Of a DNA stretch of 64,000 nucleotides, positions 9,170 to 21,522 are shown piece by piece (the stretch's first letter is position 1; every line of letters starts with the position of its first letter). A program made the position numbers and the translations under genes. The DNA is from Hydractinia symbiolongicarpus (Eukaryota; Cnidaria; Hydrozoa; Anthoathecata; Hydractiniidae), in assembly GCF_029227915.1 (NCBI RefSeq), contig NC_079885.1, positions 2,356,001 through 2,420,000 on the forward strand. The letters run 5' to 3'. Under the pieces are notes generated by a model, which ran no database searches, was not told the origin of the DNA, and saw only the letters and a list, made by a program, of their open reading frames with translations.

Positions 9170-12100
9170 CGTTCGGGAAATGAGTTTACTGACAGGGTAC
9201 TTTCTTTGTATACATTCGACTATACGGGCGAAGCCCGGGATTTACGGGAAATCGCGGGTTTTCGTTTGCCGGCGATTAAACCACTTTCATTAAGCGTCTT
9301 ATCAAAAATAAAAACATTTCTGAAAACTACAATTCTCATGCGTTTTAGTGGTGAAAAAATAATATAAAAAATCGTTCGGGAAATGAGTTTACTCCCTGGG
9401 ATCTTTCTTTGTATACTTTTGAATATACGGGCCGAGTCCGGGAGTTACGGGAAGACGTGGGTTTTCGTTTGCCGGCGATTAAACTTCTTTTAATCAGCGT
9501 CGCATCAAAAATGAAAACATTTTTGAAAACTACAAGTCTCATGCGTTTTAGTGGTAAAAAGATAATTTAAAAAATCGTTTTGGAAATGAGTTTACTCACA
9601 GGGTACTTTCTTTGTATACATTCGACTATACGGGCGAAGCCCGGGTTTTACTGGAAATCGCGGGTTTTGGTTTGCCGGCCATTAAACCACTTTCATTAAG
9701 CGTCTCATCAAAAATGAAAACATTTCTGAAAACTACAAGTCTCATGCGTTTTAGAGGTGAAAAAATAATTTAAAAAATCGTTCGGGAAATGAGTTTACTC
9801 CCTGGGTACTTTCTTTGTATATTTTGACTATACGGGCCGAGTCCGGGTTTACGGGATATCGCAGGTTTTCGTTTGCCGGCGATTAAACTCCTTTTATTCA
9901 GCGTCTCATCAAAAATGAAAACATTTTTGAAAACTACAAGTCTCATTCGTTTTAGTGGTGAAAAGATAATATAAAAAATCGTTCTGGAAATGAGTTTAAT
10001 CACAGGGTACTTTCTTGTAAACATTCGACTATACGGGACAAGCCCGGGATTTAGGGAAATCGCGGGTTTTCGTTTGCCGGCTATTAAACCACATTCATTA
10101 AGCGTCTCATCAAAAATGAAAAAATTTCTGAAAACTACAAGTCTCATGGGCTTTAGTGGTGAAATAATAATTTAAAAAATCGTTCGGGAAATGAGTTTAC
10201 TCCCTGGGTACTTTCTTTGTATATTTTGACTATACGGGCCGAGTCCGGGTTTACGGGATATCGCAGGTTTTCGTTTGCCGGCGATTAAACTCCTTTTATT
10301 CAGCGTCTCATCAAAAATGAAAACATTTTTGAAAACTACAAGTCTCATTCGTTTTAGTGGTGAAAAGATAATTTAAAAAATCGTTTTGGAAATGGATTTA
10401 CTCACAGGGTACTTTCTTTGTATACATTTGACTATACGGGCCAAGCCCGGGATTTACGGGAAATCGCAGGTTTTTGTTTGCCGGCGATTAAACCACTTTC
10501 ACTAAGAGTCTCATCAAAAATGAAAACATTTCTGAAAACTACAAGTCTCATGCGTTTTAGTTGTGAAAAGGTAATATAAATAATCGTTCTGGAAATGAGT
10601 TTAATCACAGGGTACTTTCTTTGTAAACATTCGACTATACGGGACAAGCCCGGGATTTAGGGAAATCGTGGTATTTCGTTTGCCGGCGATTAAACCTCTT
10701 TCATTAAGCGCCTCATTAAAAATGAAAACATTTTTGGAAACTACAAGTCTCATTCGTTCTAGTGGTGCAGAAATAATTTGAAAAATCGTTCGGGTAATCA
10801 GTTTACTACCTGGGTACTTTCTTTATATACATTCAACTATACGGACCAAGCCCGGGATTTACGGGAAATCGCGGGTTTTCGTTTGCCGGCGATTAAACTT
10901 CTTTTATTCAGCGTCTCATCAAAAATGAAAACACTTTTGAAAACTACAAGTCTCACGCGTTTTAGTGGTGAAAAAATAATTTAAAAAATCGTTCGGGAAA
11001 TGAGTTTAGTCACAGGGTACTTTCTTTGTATACATTCGACTATACGAGCCAAGCCCGGGATTTACAGGAAATCACGGGTTTTCGTTTGCCGGTGATTAAA
11101 CCTCTTTCATTAAGCCTCTCATCAAAAATGAAAACATTTTTAAAAACTACAAGTCTCATGCGTTTTAGTGGTGAAAAAATAATTTAAAAAATTGTTCTGG
11201 AAATGAGTTTACTCACAGGGTACTTTCTTTGTATACATTCGACTATACGAGCCAAGCCCGGGATTTACAGGAAATCGCGGGTTTTCGTTTGCCGGCGAAT
11301 AAACCTCTTTCATTAAGCGTCTCATCAAAAATAAAAACATTTTTGAAAACTACAAGTCTCACGCGTTTTAGTGGTGAAAAAAAAAATTTAAAAAATCGTT
11401 CGGGAAATGAGTTCACACCCTGGGTACTTTCTTTGTATACATTCGACTATACGGGCCAAGCCCGGGATTTACGGGAAATCGCAGGTTTTCGTTTGCCGGC
11501 GATTAAACCACTTTCACTAAGAGTCTCATCAAAAATGAAAACATTTCTGAAAACTACAAGTCTCATGCGTTTTAGTGGTGAAAAAATAATTTAAAAAATC
11601 GTTCGGGAAATGAGTTTACTCCCTGGGTACTTTCTTTGTATACATTCGACTATACGGGACCAGTCCGGGAGTTACGGGAAGTCGTGAGTTTTCGTTTGCC
11701 GGCGATTAAACTTCTTTTATTCAGCGTCTCATCAAAAATAAAAACATTTTTAAAAACTACAAGTCTCATGCGTTTTAGTGGTGAAAAAATAATTTAAAAA
11801 ATCGTTCGGGAAATGAGTTTACTCCCTGGGTACTTTCTTTGTATACTTTTGACTATACGGGCCCAGTCCGGGATTTACGGAAATCGCGGGTTTTCGTTTG
11901 CCGGCGATTAAACTTCTTTTATTCAGCGTCCCATCAAAAATGAAAACATTTTTGAAAACTACAAGTCTCATGCGTTTTAGTGGTGAAAAGATAACTTAAA
12001 AAATCGTTTTGGAAATGAGTTTACTCACAGGTTACTTTCTTTGTATACATTCGACTATACGGGCTAAGCCCGGGATTTACGGGAAATCGCGGGTTTTCGT

Positions 12101-12810
12101 TTGCCGGCGATTAAACCACTTTCACTAAGAGTCTCATCAAAAATGAAAACATTTCTGAAAACTACAAGTCTCATGGGCTTTAGTGGTGAAATAATAATTT
12201 AAAAATCGTTCGGGAAATGAGTTTACTCCCTGGGTACTTTCTTTGTATATTTTGACTACACGGGCCGAGTCCGGGTTTACGGGATATCGTAGGTTTTCGT
12301 TTGCCGGCGATTAAACTTCTTTTATTCAGCGTCCCATCAAAAATGAAAACATTTTTGAAAACTACAAGTCTCATGCGTTTTAGTGGTGAAAAGATAACTT
12401 AAAAAATCGTTTTGGAAATGAGTTTACTCACAGGTTACTTTCTTTGTATACATTCGACTATACGGGCTAAGCCCGGGATTTACGGGAAATCGCGGGTTTT
12501 CGTTTGCCGGCGATTAAACCACTTTCACTAAGAGTCTCATCAAAAATGAAAACATTTCTGAAAACTACAAGTCTCATGGGCTTTAGTGGTGAAATAATAA
12601 TTTAAAAATCGTTCGGGAAATGAGTTTACTCCCTGGGTACTTTCTTTGTATATTTTGACTACACGGGCCGAGTCCGGGTTTACGGGATATCGTAGGTTTT
12701 CGTTTGCCGGCGATTAAACTACTTTTATTCAGCGTCTCATCAAAAATGAAAACATTTTTGAAAACTACAAGTCTCATTCGTTTTAGTGGTGAAAAGATAA
12801 TTTAAAAAAT
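9170..12810. repeat. 18-monomer block, copy 2 (3641 bp)
   Basis: Matches 5332-8967 monomer by monomer, including E-F at 10585-10989, the AAAAATAAAAAC variant near 11333, and the L-G dimers at 12005-12407 and 12408-12810 (403 bp each). It keeps the full ATTTAAAAAATCG at 10978-10990, where copy 1 has lost seven bases. Similarity ends at 12811, where an ordinary B monomer replaces the monomer at 8968. Confidence 0.88.
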
Positions 12811-13215
12811 CGTTTTGGAAATGAGTTTACTCACAGGGTACTTTCTTTGTATACATTCGACTATACGGGCCAAGCCCGGGATTTACGGGAAATCGCAGGT
12901 TTTCGTTTGCCGGCGATTAAACCACTTTCCATAAGAGTCTCATCAAAAATGAAAACATTTCTAAAAACTACAAGTCTCATGCGTTTTAGTTGTGAAAAGG
13001 TAATATAAAAAATCGTTCTGGTAATGAGTTTAATCACAGGGTACTTTCTTTGTAAACATTTGACTATACAGGACAAGCCCGGGATTTAGGGAATTCGTGG
13101 TATTTCGTTTGCCGGCGATTAAACCACTTTCACTAAGAGTCTCATCAAAAATGAAAACATTTCTGAAAACTACAAGTCTCATGCGTTTTAGTGGTGAAAA
13201 AATAATTTAAAAAAT
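11600..13215. repeat. Octamer (six-monomer unit with an L-G dimer duplicated)
   Basis: Monomer order: GGACCAGTCCGGG type, J, L, G, L, G, B, E. The following unit (13216-14429) has the same order but only one L-G dimer. The octamer therefore looks like the hexamer plus one extra L-G dimer, or the hexamer is the octamer after loss of one. Confidence 0.85.
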
Positions 13216-14429
13216 CGTTCGGGAAATGAGTTTACTCCCTGGGTACTTTCTTTGTATACATTCGACTATACGGGACGAGTCCGGGAGTTACGGGAAGTCG
13301 TGAGTTTTCGTTTGCCGGCGATTAAACTTCTTTTATTCAGCGTCTCATCAAAAATAAAAACATTTTTAAAAACTACAAGTCTCATGCGTTTTAGTGGTGA
13401 AAAAATAATTTAAAAAATCGTTCGGGAAATGAGTTTACTCCCTGGGTACTTTCTTTGTATACTTTTGACTATACGGGCCCAGTCCGGGATTTACGGAAAT
13501 CGCGGGTTTTCGTGTGCCGGCGATTAAACTTCTTTTATTCAGCGTCCCATCAAAAATGAAAACATTTTTGAAAACTACAAGTCTCATGCGTTTTAGTGGT
13601 GAAAAGATAACTTAAAAAATCGTTTTGGAAATGAGTTTACTCACAGGTTACTTTCTTTGTATACATTCGACTATACGGGCTAAGCCCGGGATTTACGGGA
13701 AATCGCGGGTTTTCGTTTGCCGGCGATTAAACCACTTTCACTAAGAGTCTCATCAAAAATGAAAACATTTCTGAAAACTACAAGTCTCATGGGCTTTAGT
13801 GGTGAAATAATAATTTAAAAAATCGTTCGGGAAATGAGTTTACTCCCTGGGTACTTTCTTTGTATATTTTGACTACACGGGCCGAGTCCGGGTTTACGGG
13901 ATATCGTAGGTTTTCGTTTGCCGGCGATTAAACTCCTTTTATTCAGCGTCTCATCAAAAATGAAAACATTTTTGAAAACTACAAGTCTCATTCGTTTTAG
14001 TGGTGAAAAGATAATTTAAAAAATCGTTTTGGAAATGAGTTTACTCACAGGGTACTTTCTTTGTATACATTCGACTATACGGGCCAAGCCCGGGATTTAC
14101 GGGAAATCGCAGGTTTTCGTTTGCCGGCGATTAAACCACTTTCCATAAGAGTCTCATCAAAAATGAAAACATTTCTAAAAACTACAAGTCTCATGCGTTT
14201 TAGTTGTGAAAAGGTAATATAAAAAATCGTTCTGGTAATGAGTTTAATCACAGGGTACTTTCTTTGTAAACATTTGACTATACAGGACAAGCCCGGGATT
14301 TAGGGAATTCGTGGTATTTCGTTTGCCGGCGATTAAACCTCTTTCATTAAGCGCCTCATTAAAAATGAAAACATTTTTGGAAACTACAAGTCTCATTCGT
14401 TCTAGTGGTGCAGAAATAATTTGAAAAAT
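13216..14429. repeat. Hexamer, 1214 bp, partner of 11600-13215
   Basis: Order: GGACGAGTCCGGG type, J, L, G, B, E. Monomers 14025 and 14228 match 12811 and 13014 at a 1214-bp offset, including the rare CTTTCCATAAGAG, GGTAATGAGTTTAATC and ACATTTGACTATACAGG. After 14430 the strings diverge (class F follows). Confidence 0.88.
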
Positions 14430-14632
14430 CGTTCGGGTAATCAGTTTACTCCCTGGGTACTTTCTTTATATACATTCAACTATACGGACCAAGCCCGGGA
14501 TTTACGGGAAATCGCGGGTTTTCGTTTGCCGGCGATTAAACTTCTTTTATTCAGCGTCTCATCAAAAATGAAAACACTTTTGAAAACTACAAGTCTCACG
14601 CGTTTTAGTGGTGAAAAAATAATTTAAAAAAT
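14430..14632. repeat. Class F monomer linking hexamer and trimers
   Basis: Reads TCGGGTAATCAG, ACATTCAACTATACGGACC and GAAAACACTTTTG. It follows the E monomer at 14228, preserving the E-F linkage. Confidence 0.82.
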
Positions 14633-15846
14633 CGTTCTGGAAATGAGTTTACTCACAGGGTACTTTCTTTGTATACATTCGACTATACGGGCCAAGCCCG
14701 GGATTTACAGGAAATCACGGGTTTTCGTTTGCCGGCGATTAAACCTCTTTCATTAAGCGTCTCATCAAAAATGAAAACATTTTTAAAAACTACAAGTCTT
14801 ATGCGTTTTAGTGGCGAAAAAATAAATTAAAAAATCGTTCTGGAAATGAGTTTACTCACAGGGTACTTTCTTTGTATACATTCGACTATACGAGCCAAGC
14901 CCGGGATTTACAGGAAATCGCGGCTTTTCGTTTGCCGGCGAATAAACCTCTTTCATTAAGCGTCTCATCAAAAATAAAAACATTTTTGAAAACTACAAGT
15001 CTCACGCGTTTTGGTGGTGAAATAATAATTTAAAAAATCGTTCGGGAAATGAGTTTACTCCCTGGGTACTTTCTTTGTATATTTTGACTATACGGGCCGA
15101 GTCCGGGTTTACGGGATATCGCAGGTTTTCGTTTGCCGGCGATTAAACTCCTTTTATTCAGCGTCTCATCAAAAATGAAAACATTTTTGAAAACTACAAG
15201 TCTCATTCGTTTTAGTGGTGAAAAGATAATTTAAAAAATCGTTTTGGAAATGAGTTTACTCACAGGGTACTTTCTTTGTATACATTCGACTATACGGGCC
15301 AAGCCCGGGATTTACAGGAAATCACGGGTTTTCGTTTGCCGGCGATTAAACCTCTTTCATTAAGCGTCTCATCAAAAATGAAAACATTTTTAAAAACTAC
15401 AAGTCTTATGCGTTTTAGTGGCGAAAAAATAAATTAAAAAATCGTTCTGGAAATGAGTTTACTCACAGGGTACTTTCTTTGTATACATTCGACTATACGA
15501 GCCAAGCCCGGGATTTACAGGAAATCGCGGCTTTTCGTTTGCCGGCGAATAAACCTCTTTCATTAAGCGTCTCATCAAAAATAAAAACATTTTTGAAAAC
15601 TACAAGTCTCACGCGTTTTGGTGGTGAAATAATAATTTAAAAAATCGTTCGGGAAATGAGTTTACTCCCTGGGTACTTTCTTTGTATATTTTGACTATAC
15701 GGGCCGAGTCCGGGTTTACGGGATATCGCAGGTTTTCGTTTGCCGGCGATTAAACTCCTTTTATTCAGCGTCTCATCAAAAATGAAAACATTTTTGAAAA
15801 CTACAAGTCTCATTCGTTTTAGTGGTGAAAAGATAATTTAAAAAAT
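14633..15846. repeat. Trimeric HOR, two copies of 607 bp
   Basis: Copies 14633-15239 and 15240-15846 share three monomers: one with TTTACAGGAAATCACGGG, one with ACGAGCCAAGCCCGGG plus CGCGGCTTTTCG, and a class G monomer. Shared private marks include GTGGCGAAAAAATAAATTAA and CGCGTTTTGGTGG. A third copy stands apart at 16657-17263. Confidence 0.9.
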
Positions 15847-16656
15847 CGTTTTGGAAATGAGTTTACTCACAGGGTACTTTCTTTGTATACATTCGACTAT
15901 ACGGGCCAAGCCCGGGATTTACGGGAAATCGCAGGTTTTCGTTTGCCGGCGATTAAACCACTTTCACTAAGAGTCTCATCAAAAATGAAAACATTTCTGA
16001 AAACTACAAGTCTCATGCGTTTTAGTTGTGAAAAGGTAATATAAAAAATCGTTCTGGAAATGAGTTTAATCACAGGGTACTTTCTTTGTAAACATTCGAC
16101 TATACGGGACAAGCCCGGGATTTAGGGAAATCGTGGTACTTCGTTTGCCGGCGATTAAACCTCTTTCATTAACCGCCTCAATAAAAATGAAAACATTTTT
16201 GGAAACTACAAGTCTCATTTGTTCTAGTGGTGCAGAAATAATTTGAAAAATCGTTCGGGTAATCAGTTTACTCCCTGGGTACTTTCTTTATATACATTCA
16301 ACTATACGGACCAAGCCCGGGATTTACGGGAAATCGCGGGTTTTCGTTTGCCGGCGATTAAACTTCTTTTATTCAGCGTCTCATCAAAAATGAAAACACT
16401 TTTGAAAACTACAAGTCTCACGCGTTTTAGTGGTGAAAAAATAATTTGAAAAATCGTTCTGGAAATGAGTTTACTCCCTGGGTACTTTCTTTGTATACTT
16501 TTGACTATACGGGCCCAGTCCGGGATTTACGGAAATCGCGGGTTTTCGTGTGCCGGCGATTAAACTTCTTTTATTCAGCGTCCCATCAAAAATGAAAACA
16601 TTTTTGAAAACTACAAGTCTCACGCGTTTTAGTGGTGAAAAAATAATTTAAAAAAT
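15847..16656. repeat. B-E-F-J string between trimer copies
   Basis: Monomers 15847 (B with CGCAGG), 16050 (E with CGTGGTACTTCG), 16252 (F) and 16455 (J with TTCTGG). The first three repeat the order at 14025-14632, 1822 bp upstream. The E monomer has private changes (TTAACCGCCTCAATAAAAATG, given here as two parts: TTAACCGCCTC and AATAAAAATG). Confidence 0.8.
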
Positions 16657-17263
16657 CGTTCTGGAAATGAGTTTACTCACAGGGTACTTTCTTTGTATAC
16701 ATTCGACTATACGGGCCAAGCCCGGGATTTACAGGAAATCACGGGTTTTCGTTTGCCGGCGATTAAACCTCTTTCATTAAGCGTCTCATCAAAAATGAAA
16801 ACATTTTTAAAAACTACAAGTCTTATGCGTTTTAGTGGCGAAAAAATAAATTAAAAAATCGTTCTGGAAATGAGTTTACTCACAGGTTACTTTCTTTGTA
16901 TACATTCGACTATACGAGCCAAGCCCGGGATTTACAGGAAATCGCGGCTTTTCGTTTGCCGGCGAATAAACCTCTTTCATTAAGCGTCTCATCAAAAATA
17001 AAAACATTTTTGAAAACTACAAGTCTCACGCGTTTTAGTGGTGAAATAATAATTTAAAAAATCGTTCGGGAAATGAGTTTACTGCCTGGGTACTTTCTTT
17101 GTATATTTTGACTATACGGGCCGAGTCCGGGTTTACGGGATATCGCAGGTTTTCGTTTGCCGGCGATTAAACTCCTTTTATTCAGCGTCTCATCAAAACT
17201 GAAAACATTTTTGAAAACTACAAGTCTCATTCGTTTTAGTGGTGAAAAGATAATTTAAAAAAT
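16657..17263. repeat. Third, dispersed copy of the 607-bp trimer
   Basis: Exactly 607 bp, with the same order and marks as 14633-15239 (TTTACAGGAAATCACGGG; GTGGCGAAAAAATAAATTAA; CGCGGCTTTTCG; class G). It differs in CACAGGTTAC, CTGCCTGGG and CATCAAAACTG. Its separation from the tandem pair by four monomers shows that insertion or exchange followed the amplification. Confidence 0.85.
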
Positions 17264-17669
17264 CGTTTTGGAAATGAGTTTACTCACAGGGTACTTTCTT
17301 TGTATAAATTCGACTATACGGGCCAAGCCCGGGTTTTACGGGAAATCGCAGGTTTTCGTTTGCCGGCGATTAAACCACTTTCACTAAGAGTCTCATCAAA
17401 AATGAAAACATTTCTGAAAACTACAAGTCTCATGCGTTTTAGTTGTGAAAAGGTAATATAAAAAATCGTTCTGGAAATGAGTTTACTCACAGGGTACTTT
17501 CTTTGTATACATTCGACTATACGGGCCAAGCCCGGGATTTACAGGAAATCACGGGTTTTTGTTTGCCGGCGATTAAACCTCTTTCATTAAGCGTCTCATC
17601 AAAAATGAAAACATTTTTAAAAACTACAAGTCTTATGCGTTTTAGTGGCGAAAAAATAATTTAAAAAAT

Positions 17670-17872
17670 CGTTCTGGAAATGAGTTTACTCACAGGGTAC
17701 TTTCTTTGTATACATTCGACTATACGAGCCAAGCCAGGGATTTACAGAAAATCGCGGGTTTTCGTTTGCCGGCGATTAAACCACTTTCACTAAGCGTCTC
17801 ATCAAAAATTAAAACATTTCTGAAAACTACAAGTCTCATGCGTTTTAGTGGTGAAAAAACAATTTAAAAAAT
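17670..17872. repeat. Chimeric monomer
   Basis: The 5' half matches monomer 21726 (ACGAGCCAAGCCAGGG). The 3' half matches monomer 22133 (CCACTTTCACTAAGCG, AAAAATTAAAACATTTC, GAAAAAACAATTT). The switch falls between about 17745 and 17785. It is equivalent to deleting two monomers of the tetramer seen at 21726-22538. Confidence 0.8.
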
Positions 17873-18075
17873 CGTTCTGGAAATGAGTTTACTTACAGGG
17901 TACTTTTTTTGTATACATTCGACTATACGGACCAAGCCCGGGATTAACGGGAGATCGCGGGTTTTTGTTTGCCGGCGATTAAACCTCTTTCATTAAGCGT
18001 CTCATCAAAAATGAAAACATTTTTGAAAACTACAAGTCTCATTCGTTCTAGTGGTGCAGAAATAATTTAAAAAAT
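17873..18075. repeat. Class T monomer (representative)
   Basis: Diagnostics are GAGTTTACTTACAGGG, ACTTTTTTTGTATAC, ACGGACCAAGCCCGGG, ATTAACGGGAGATCG and GGGTTTTTGTTTG. The monomer before it typically ends with AAAAATTAAAACATTTC and GTGAAAAAACAATTT. Other copies start at 18482, 22336, 23149, 25772 and 27393 (the last reads ATTACCGGG). Confidence 0.82.
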
Positions 18076-18278
18076 CGTTCTGGAAATGAGTTTACTCACA
18101 GGGTACTTTCTTTGTATACATTCGACTATACGGGCCAAGCCCGGGATTTACGTGCAATTGCGGGTTTTCGTTTGCCGGCGATTAAACCTCTTTCATTAAG
18201 CGTCTCATCAAAAATGAAAACATTTTTGAAAAATAAAAGTCTCATGCGTTTTAGTGATGAAAAAATAATTTAAAAAAT

Positions 18279-20103
18279 CGTTCGGGAAATGAGTTTACTC
18301 CATGGGTACTTCCTTTGTATACTTTTGACTATACGGGCCCAGTCCGGGATTTACGGGAAATCGCGGGTTTTCGTGTGCCGGCGATTGAACCACTTTCACT
18401 AAGCGTCTCATCAAAAATTAAAACATTTCTGAAAACTACAAGTCTCATGCGTTTTAGTGGTGAAAAAACAATTTAAAAAATCGTTCTGGAAATGAGTTTA
18501 CTTACAGGGTACTTTTTTTGTATACATTCGACTATACGGACCAAGCCCGGGATTAACGGGAGATCGCGGGTTTTTGTTTGCCGGCGATTAAACCTCTTTC
18601 ATTAAGCGTCTCATCAAAAATGAAAACATTTTTGAAAACTACAAGTCTCATTCGTTCTAGTGGTGCAGAAATAATTTAAAAAATCGTTCTGGAAATGGGT
18701 TTTTTCACAGGGTACTTTCTTTGTATACGTTCGACTATACGGGCCAAGCCCGGGATTTACGGGAAATCGCGGGTGTTCGTTTGCCGGCGATTAAACTTCT
18801 TTCATTAAGCGTCTCATCAAAAATGAAAACATTTTTAAAAACTACAAGTCTTATGCGTTTTAGTGGTGAAAAAATAATTTAAAAAATCGTTCGGAAAATG
18901 AGTTTACTCCTTGGGTACTTTCTTCGTATACTTTTGACTATACGGGCCGAGTCCGGGGTTTACGGGAAATGGCGGGTTTTCGTTTGCCGGCGATTAAACT
19001 TCTTTTAATCAGCGTCTCATCAAAAATGAAAACATTTTTGAAAACTACAAGTCTCATGCGTTTTAGTGGTAAAAAGATAATTTAAAAAATCGTTTTGGAA
19101 ATGAGTTTACTCACAGGGTACTTTCTTTGTATACATTCGACTATACGGGCGAAGCCCGGGATTTACGAGAAATCGCGGGTTTTCATTTGCCGGCGATTAA
19201 ACCACTTTCACTAAGCGTCTCATCAAAAATGAGAACATTTCTGAAAACTAAAAGTCTCATGCGTTTTAGTGGTGAAAAAATAATTTAAAAAATCGTTCGG
19301 GAAATGAGTTTACTCCCTGGGATCTTTCTTTGTATACTTTTGAATATACGGGCCGAGTCCGGGAGTTACGGGAAGTCGTGGGTTTTCGTTTGCCGGCGAT
19401 TAAACCTCTTTCATTAAGCGTCTCATCAAAAATGAAAACATTTTTGAAAACTACAAGTCTCATGCGTTTTAGTGGTGAAAAAATAATATAAAAAATCGTT
19501 CGGGAAATGAGTTTACTCCCTGGGTACTTTCTTCGAATACATTCGACTATACGGCGAAGCCCGGGATTTACGGGAAATCGCGGGTTTTCGTTTGCCGGCG
19601 ATTAAACCACTTTCATTAAGCGTCTCATCAAAAATGAAAACATTTCTAAAAACTACAAGTCTCATGCGTTTTAGTGGTGAAAAAATAATTTAAAAAATCG
19701 TTCGGGAAATGAGTTTACTCCCTGGGATCTTTCTTTGTATACTTTTGAATATACGGGCCGAGTCCGGGAGTTACGGGAAGTCGTGGGTTTTCGTTTGCCG
19801 GCGATTAAACCTCTTTCATTAAGCGTCTCATCAAAAATGAAAACATTTTTGAAAACTACAAGTCTCATGCGTTTTAGTGGTGAAAGAATAATATAAAAAA
19901 TCGTTCGGAAAATGAGTTTACTCCCTGGGTACTTTCTTCGTATACATTCGACTATACGGCGAAGCCCGGGATGTACGGGAAATCGCGGGTTTTCGTTTGC
20001 CGGCGATTAAACCACTTTCATTAAGCGTCTCATTAAAAATGAAAACATTTCTAAAAACTACAAGTCTCATGCGTTTTAGTGGTGAAAAAATAATTTAAAA
20101 AAT
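18279..20103. repeat. Nine-monomer block, copy 1 (1825 bp)
   Basis: Matches 22946-24770 at a constant 4667-bp offset through nine monomer starts: J with CTCCATGGG and GATTGAACC, T, H with GGGTTTTTTCACAGGG, A, B with CATTTGCCGG, C, I, C, I. Similarity extends upstream to about 18110. At 20104 this copy continues with F, whereas copy 2 continues with C. Confidence 0.9.
19497..19698. repeat. Class I monomer, 202 bp (representative)
   Basis: A one-base deletion changes ACGGGCGAAG to ACGGCGAAG, so the CGGG half of the CENP-B-like motif is damaged and the first G-run is lost. It normally alternates with class C, giving I-C dimers of 405 bp. Copies start at 19902, 20713, 21118, 24164, 24569, 28813, 29219, 40748, 46013, 48648, 49653, 53086 and 54092. 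Confidence 0.85.
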
Positions 20104-20306
20104 CGTTCGGGTAATCAGTTTACTCCCTGGGTACTTTCTTTATATACATTCAACTATACGGACCAAGCCCGGGATTTACGGGAAATCGCGGGTTTTCGTT
20201 TGCCGGCGATTAAACTTCTTTTAATCAGCGTCTCATCAAAAATGAAAACATTTTTGAAAACTACAAGTCTCATGCGTTTTAGTGGTAAAAAGATAATTTA
20301 AAAAAT
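20104..20306. repeat. F/A chimeric monomer at a hexamer boundary
   Basis: Begins as class F (TCGGGTAATCAG, TTATATACATTCAACTATAC) and ends as class A (CTTTTAATCAGCG at 20218-20230, GTGGTAAAAAGATAA). The switch lies between about 20164 and 20222. This is the join that brought a second B-C-I-C-I string in register behind F, so it probably is the crossover point that produced the hexamer duplication. Confidence 0.85.
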
Positions 20307-21522
20307 CGTTTTGGAAATGAGTTTACTCACAGGGTACTTTCTTTGTATACATTCGACTATACGGACGAAGCCCGGGATTTACGAGAAATCGCGGGTTTTC
20401 ATTTGCCGGCGATTAAACCACTTTCACTAAGCGTCTCATCAAAAATGAGAACATTTCTGAAAACTAAAAGTCTCATGCGTTTTAGTGGTGAAAAAATAAT
20501 TTAAAAAATCGTTCGGGAAATGAGTTTACTCCCTGGGATCTTTCTTTGTATACTTTTGAATATACGGGCTGAGTCCGGGAGTTACGGGAAGTCGTGGGTT
20601 TTCGTTTGCCGGCGATTAAACCTCTTTCATTAAGCGTCTCATCAAAAATGAAAACATTTTTGAAAACTACAAGTCTCATGCGTTTTAGTGGTGAAAAAAT
20701 AATATAAAAAATCGTTCGGGAAATGAGTTTACTCCCTGGGTACTTTCTTCGAATACATTCGACTATACGGCGAAGCCCGGGATTTACGGGAAATCGCGGG
20801 TTTTCGTTTGCCGGCGATTAAACCACTTTCATTAAGCGTCTCATCAAAAATGAAAACATTTCTAAAAACTACAAGTCTCATGCGTTTTAGTGGTGAAAAA
20901 ATAATTTAAAAAATCGTTCGGGAAATGAGTTTACTCCCTGGGATCTTTCTTTGTATACTTTTGAATATACGGGCCGAGTCCGGGAGTTACGGGAAGTCGT
21001 GGGTTTTCGTTTGCCGGCGATTAAACCTCTTTCATTAAGCGTCTCATCAAAAATGAAAACATTTTTGAAAACTACAAGTCTCATGCGTTTTAGTGGTGAA
21101 AAAATAATATAAAAAATCGTTCGGAAAATGAGTTTACTCCCTGGGTACTTTCTTCGTATACATTCGACTATACGGCGAAGCCCGGGATTTACGGGAAATC
21201 GCGGGTTTTCGTTTGCCGGCGATTAAACCACTTTCATTAAGCGTCTCATTAAAAATGAAAACATTTCTAAAAACTACAAGTCTCATGCGTTTTAGTGGTG
21301 AAAAAATAATTTAAAAAATCGTTCGGGTAATCAGTTTACTCCCTGGGTACTTTCTTTATATACATTCAACTATACGGACCAAGCCCGGGATTTACGGGAA
21401 ATCGCGGGTTTTCGTTTGCCGGCGATTAAACTTCTTTTATTCAGCGTCTCATCAAAAATGAAAACACTTTTGAAAACTACAAGTCTCACGCGTTTTAGTG
21501 GTGAAAAAATAATTTGAAAAAT

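Larger units (their letters stand above)
17264..18278. repeat. Mosaic string leading into the 4667-bp-offset duplication
   Basis: Monomers 17264 (B with TTGTATAAATTCG and GGGTTTTACGGG), 17467, 17670 (chimera), 17873 (T) and 18076. Monomer 17467 matches 21523 (ATCACGGGTTTTTGTTTGC). Monomer 18076 has a B/T-like start and the GTGCAATTGCGGG core of the monomers at 21930 and 22743. Confidence 0.8.
19091..21522. repeat. Hexameric HOR B-C-I-C-I-F, two copies of 1216 bp
   Basis: Copies 19091-20306 and 20307-21522 have the same order, and every phase point is offset by 1216. The B monomers share ATTTACGAGAAATCG, CATTTGCCGG, AATGAGAACATTTC and ACTAAAAGTC. The I monomers share ACTATACGGCGAAG. The sixth monomer of copy 1 is an F/A chimera (20104-20306); in copy 2 it is a plain F. 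Confidence 0.92.
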
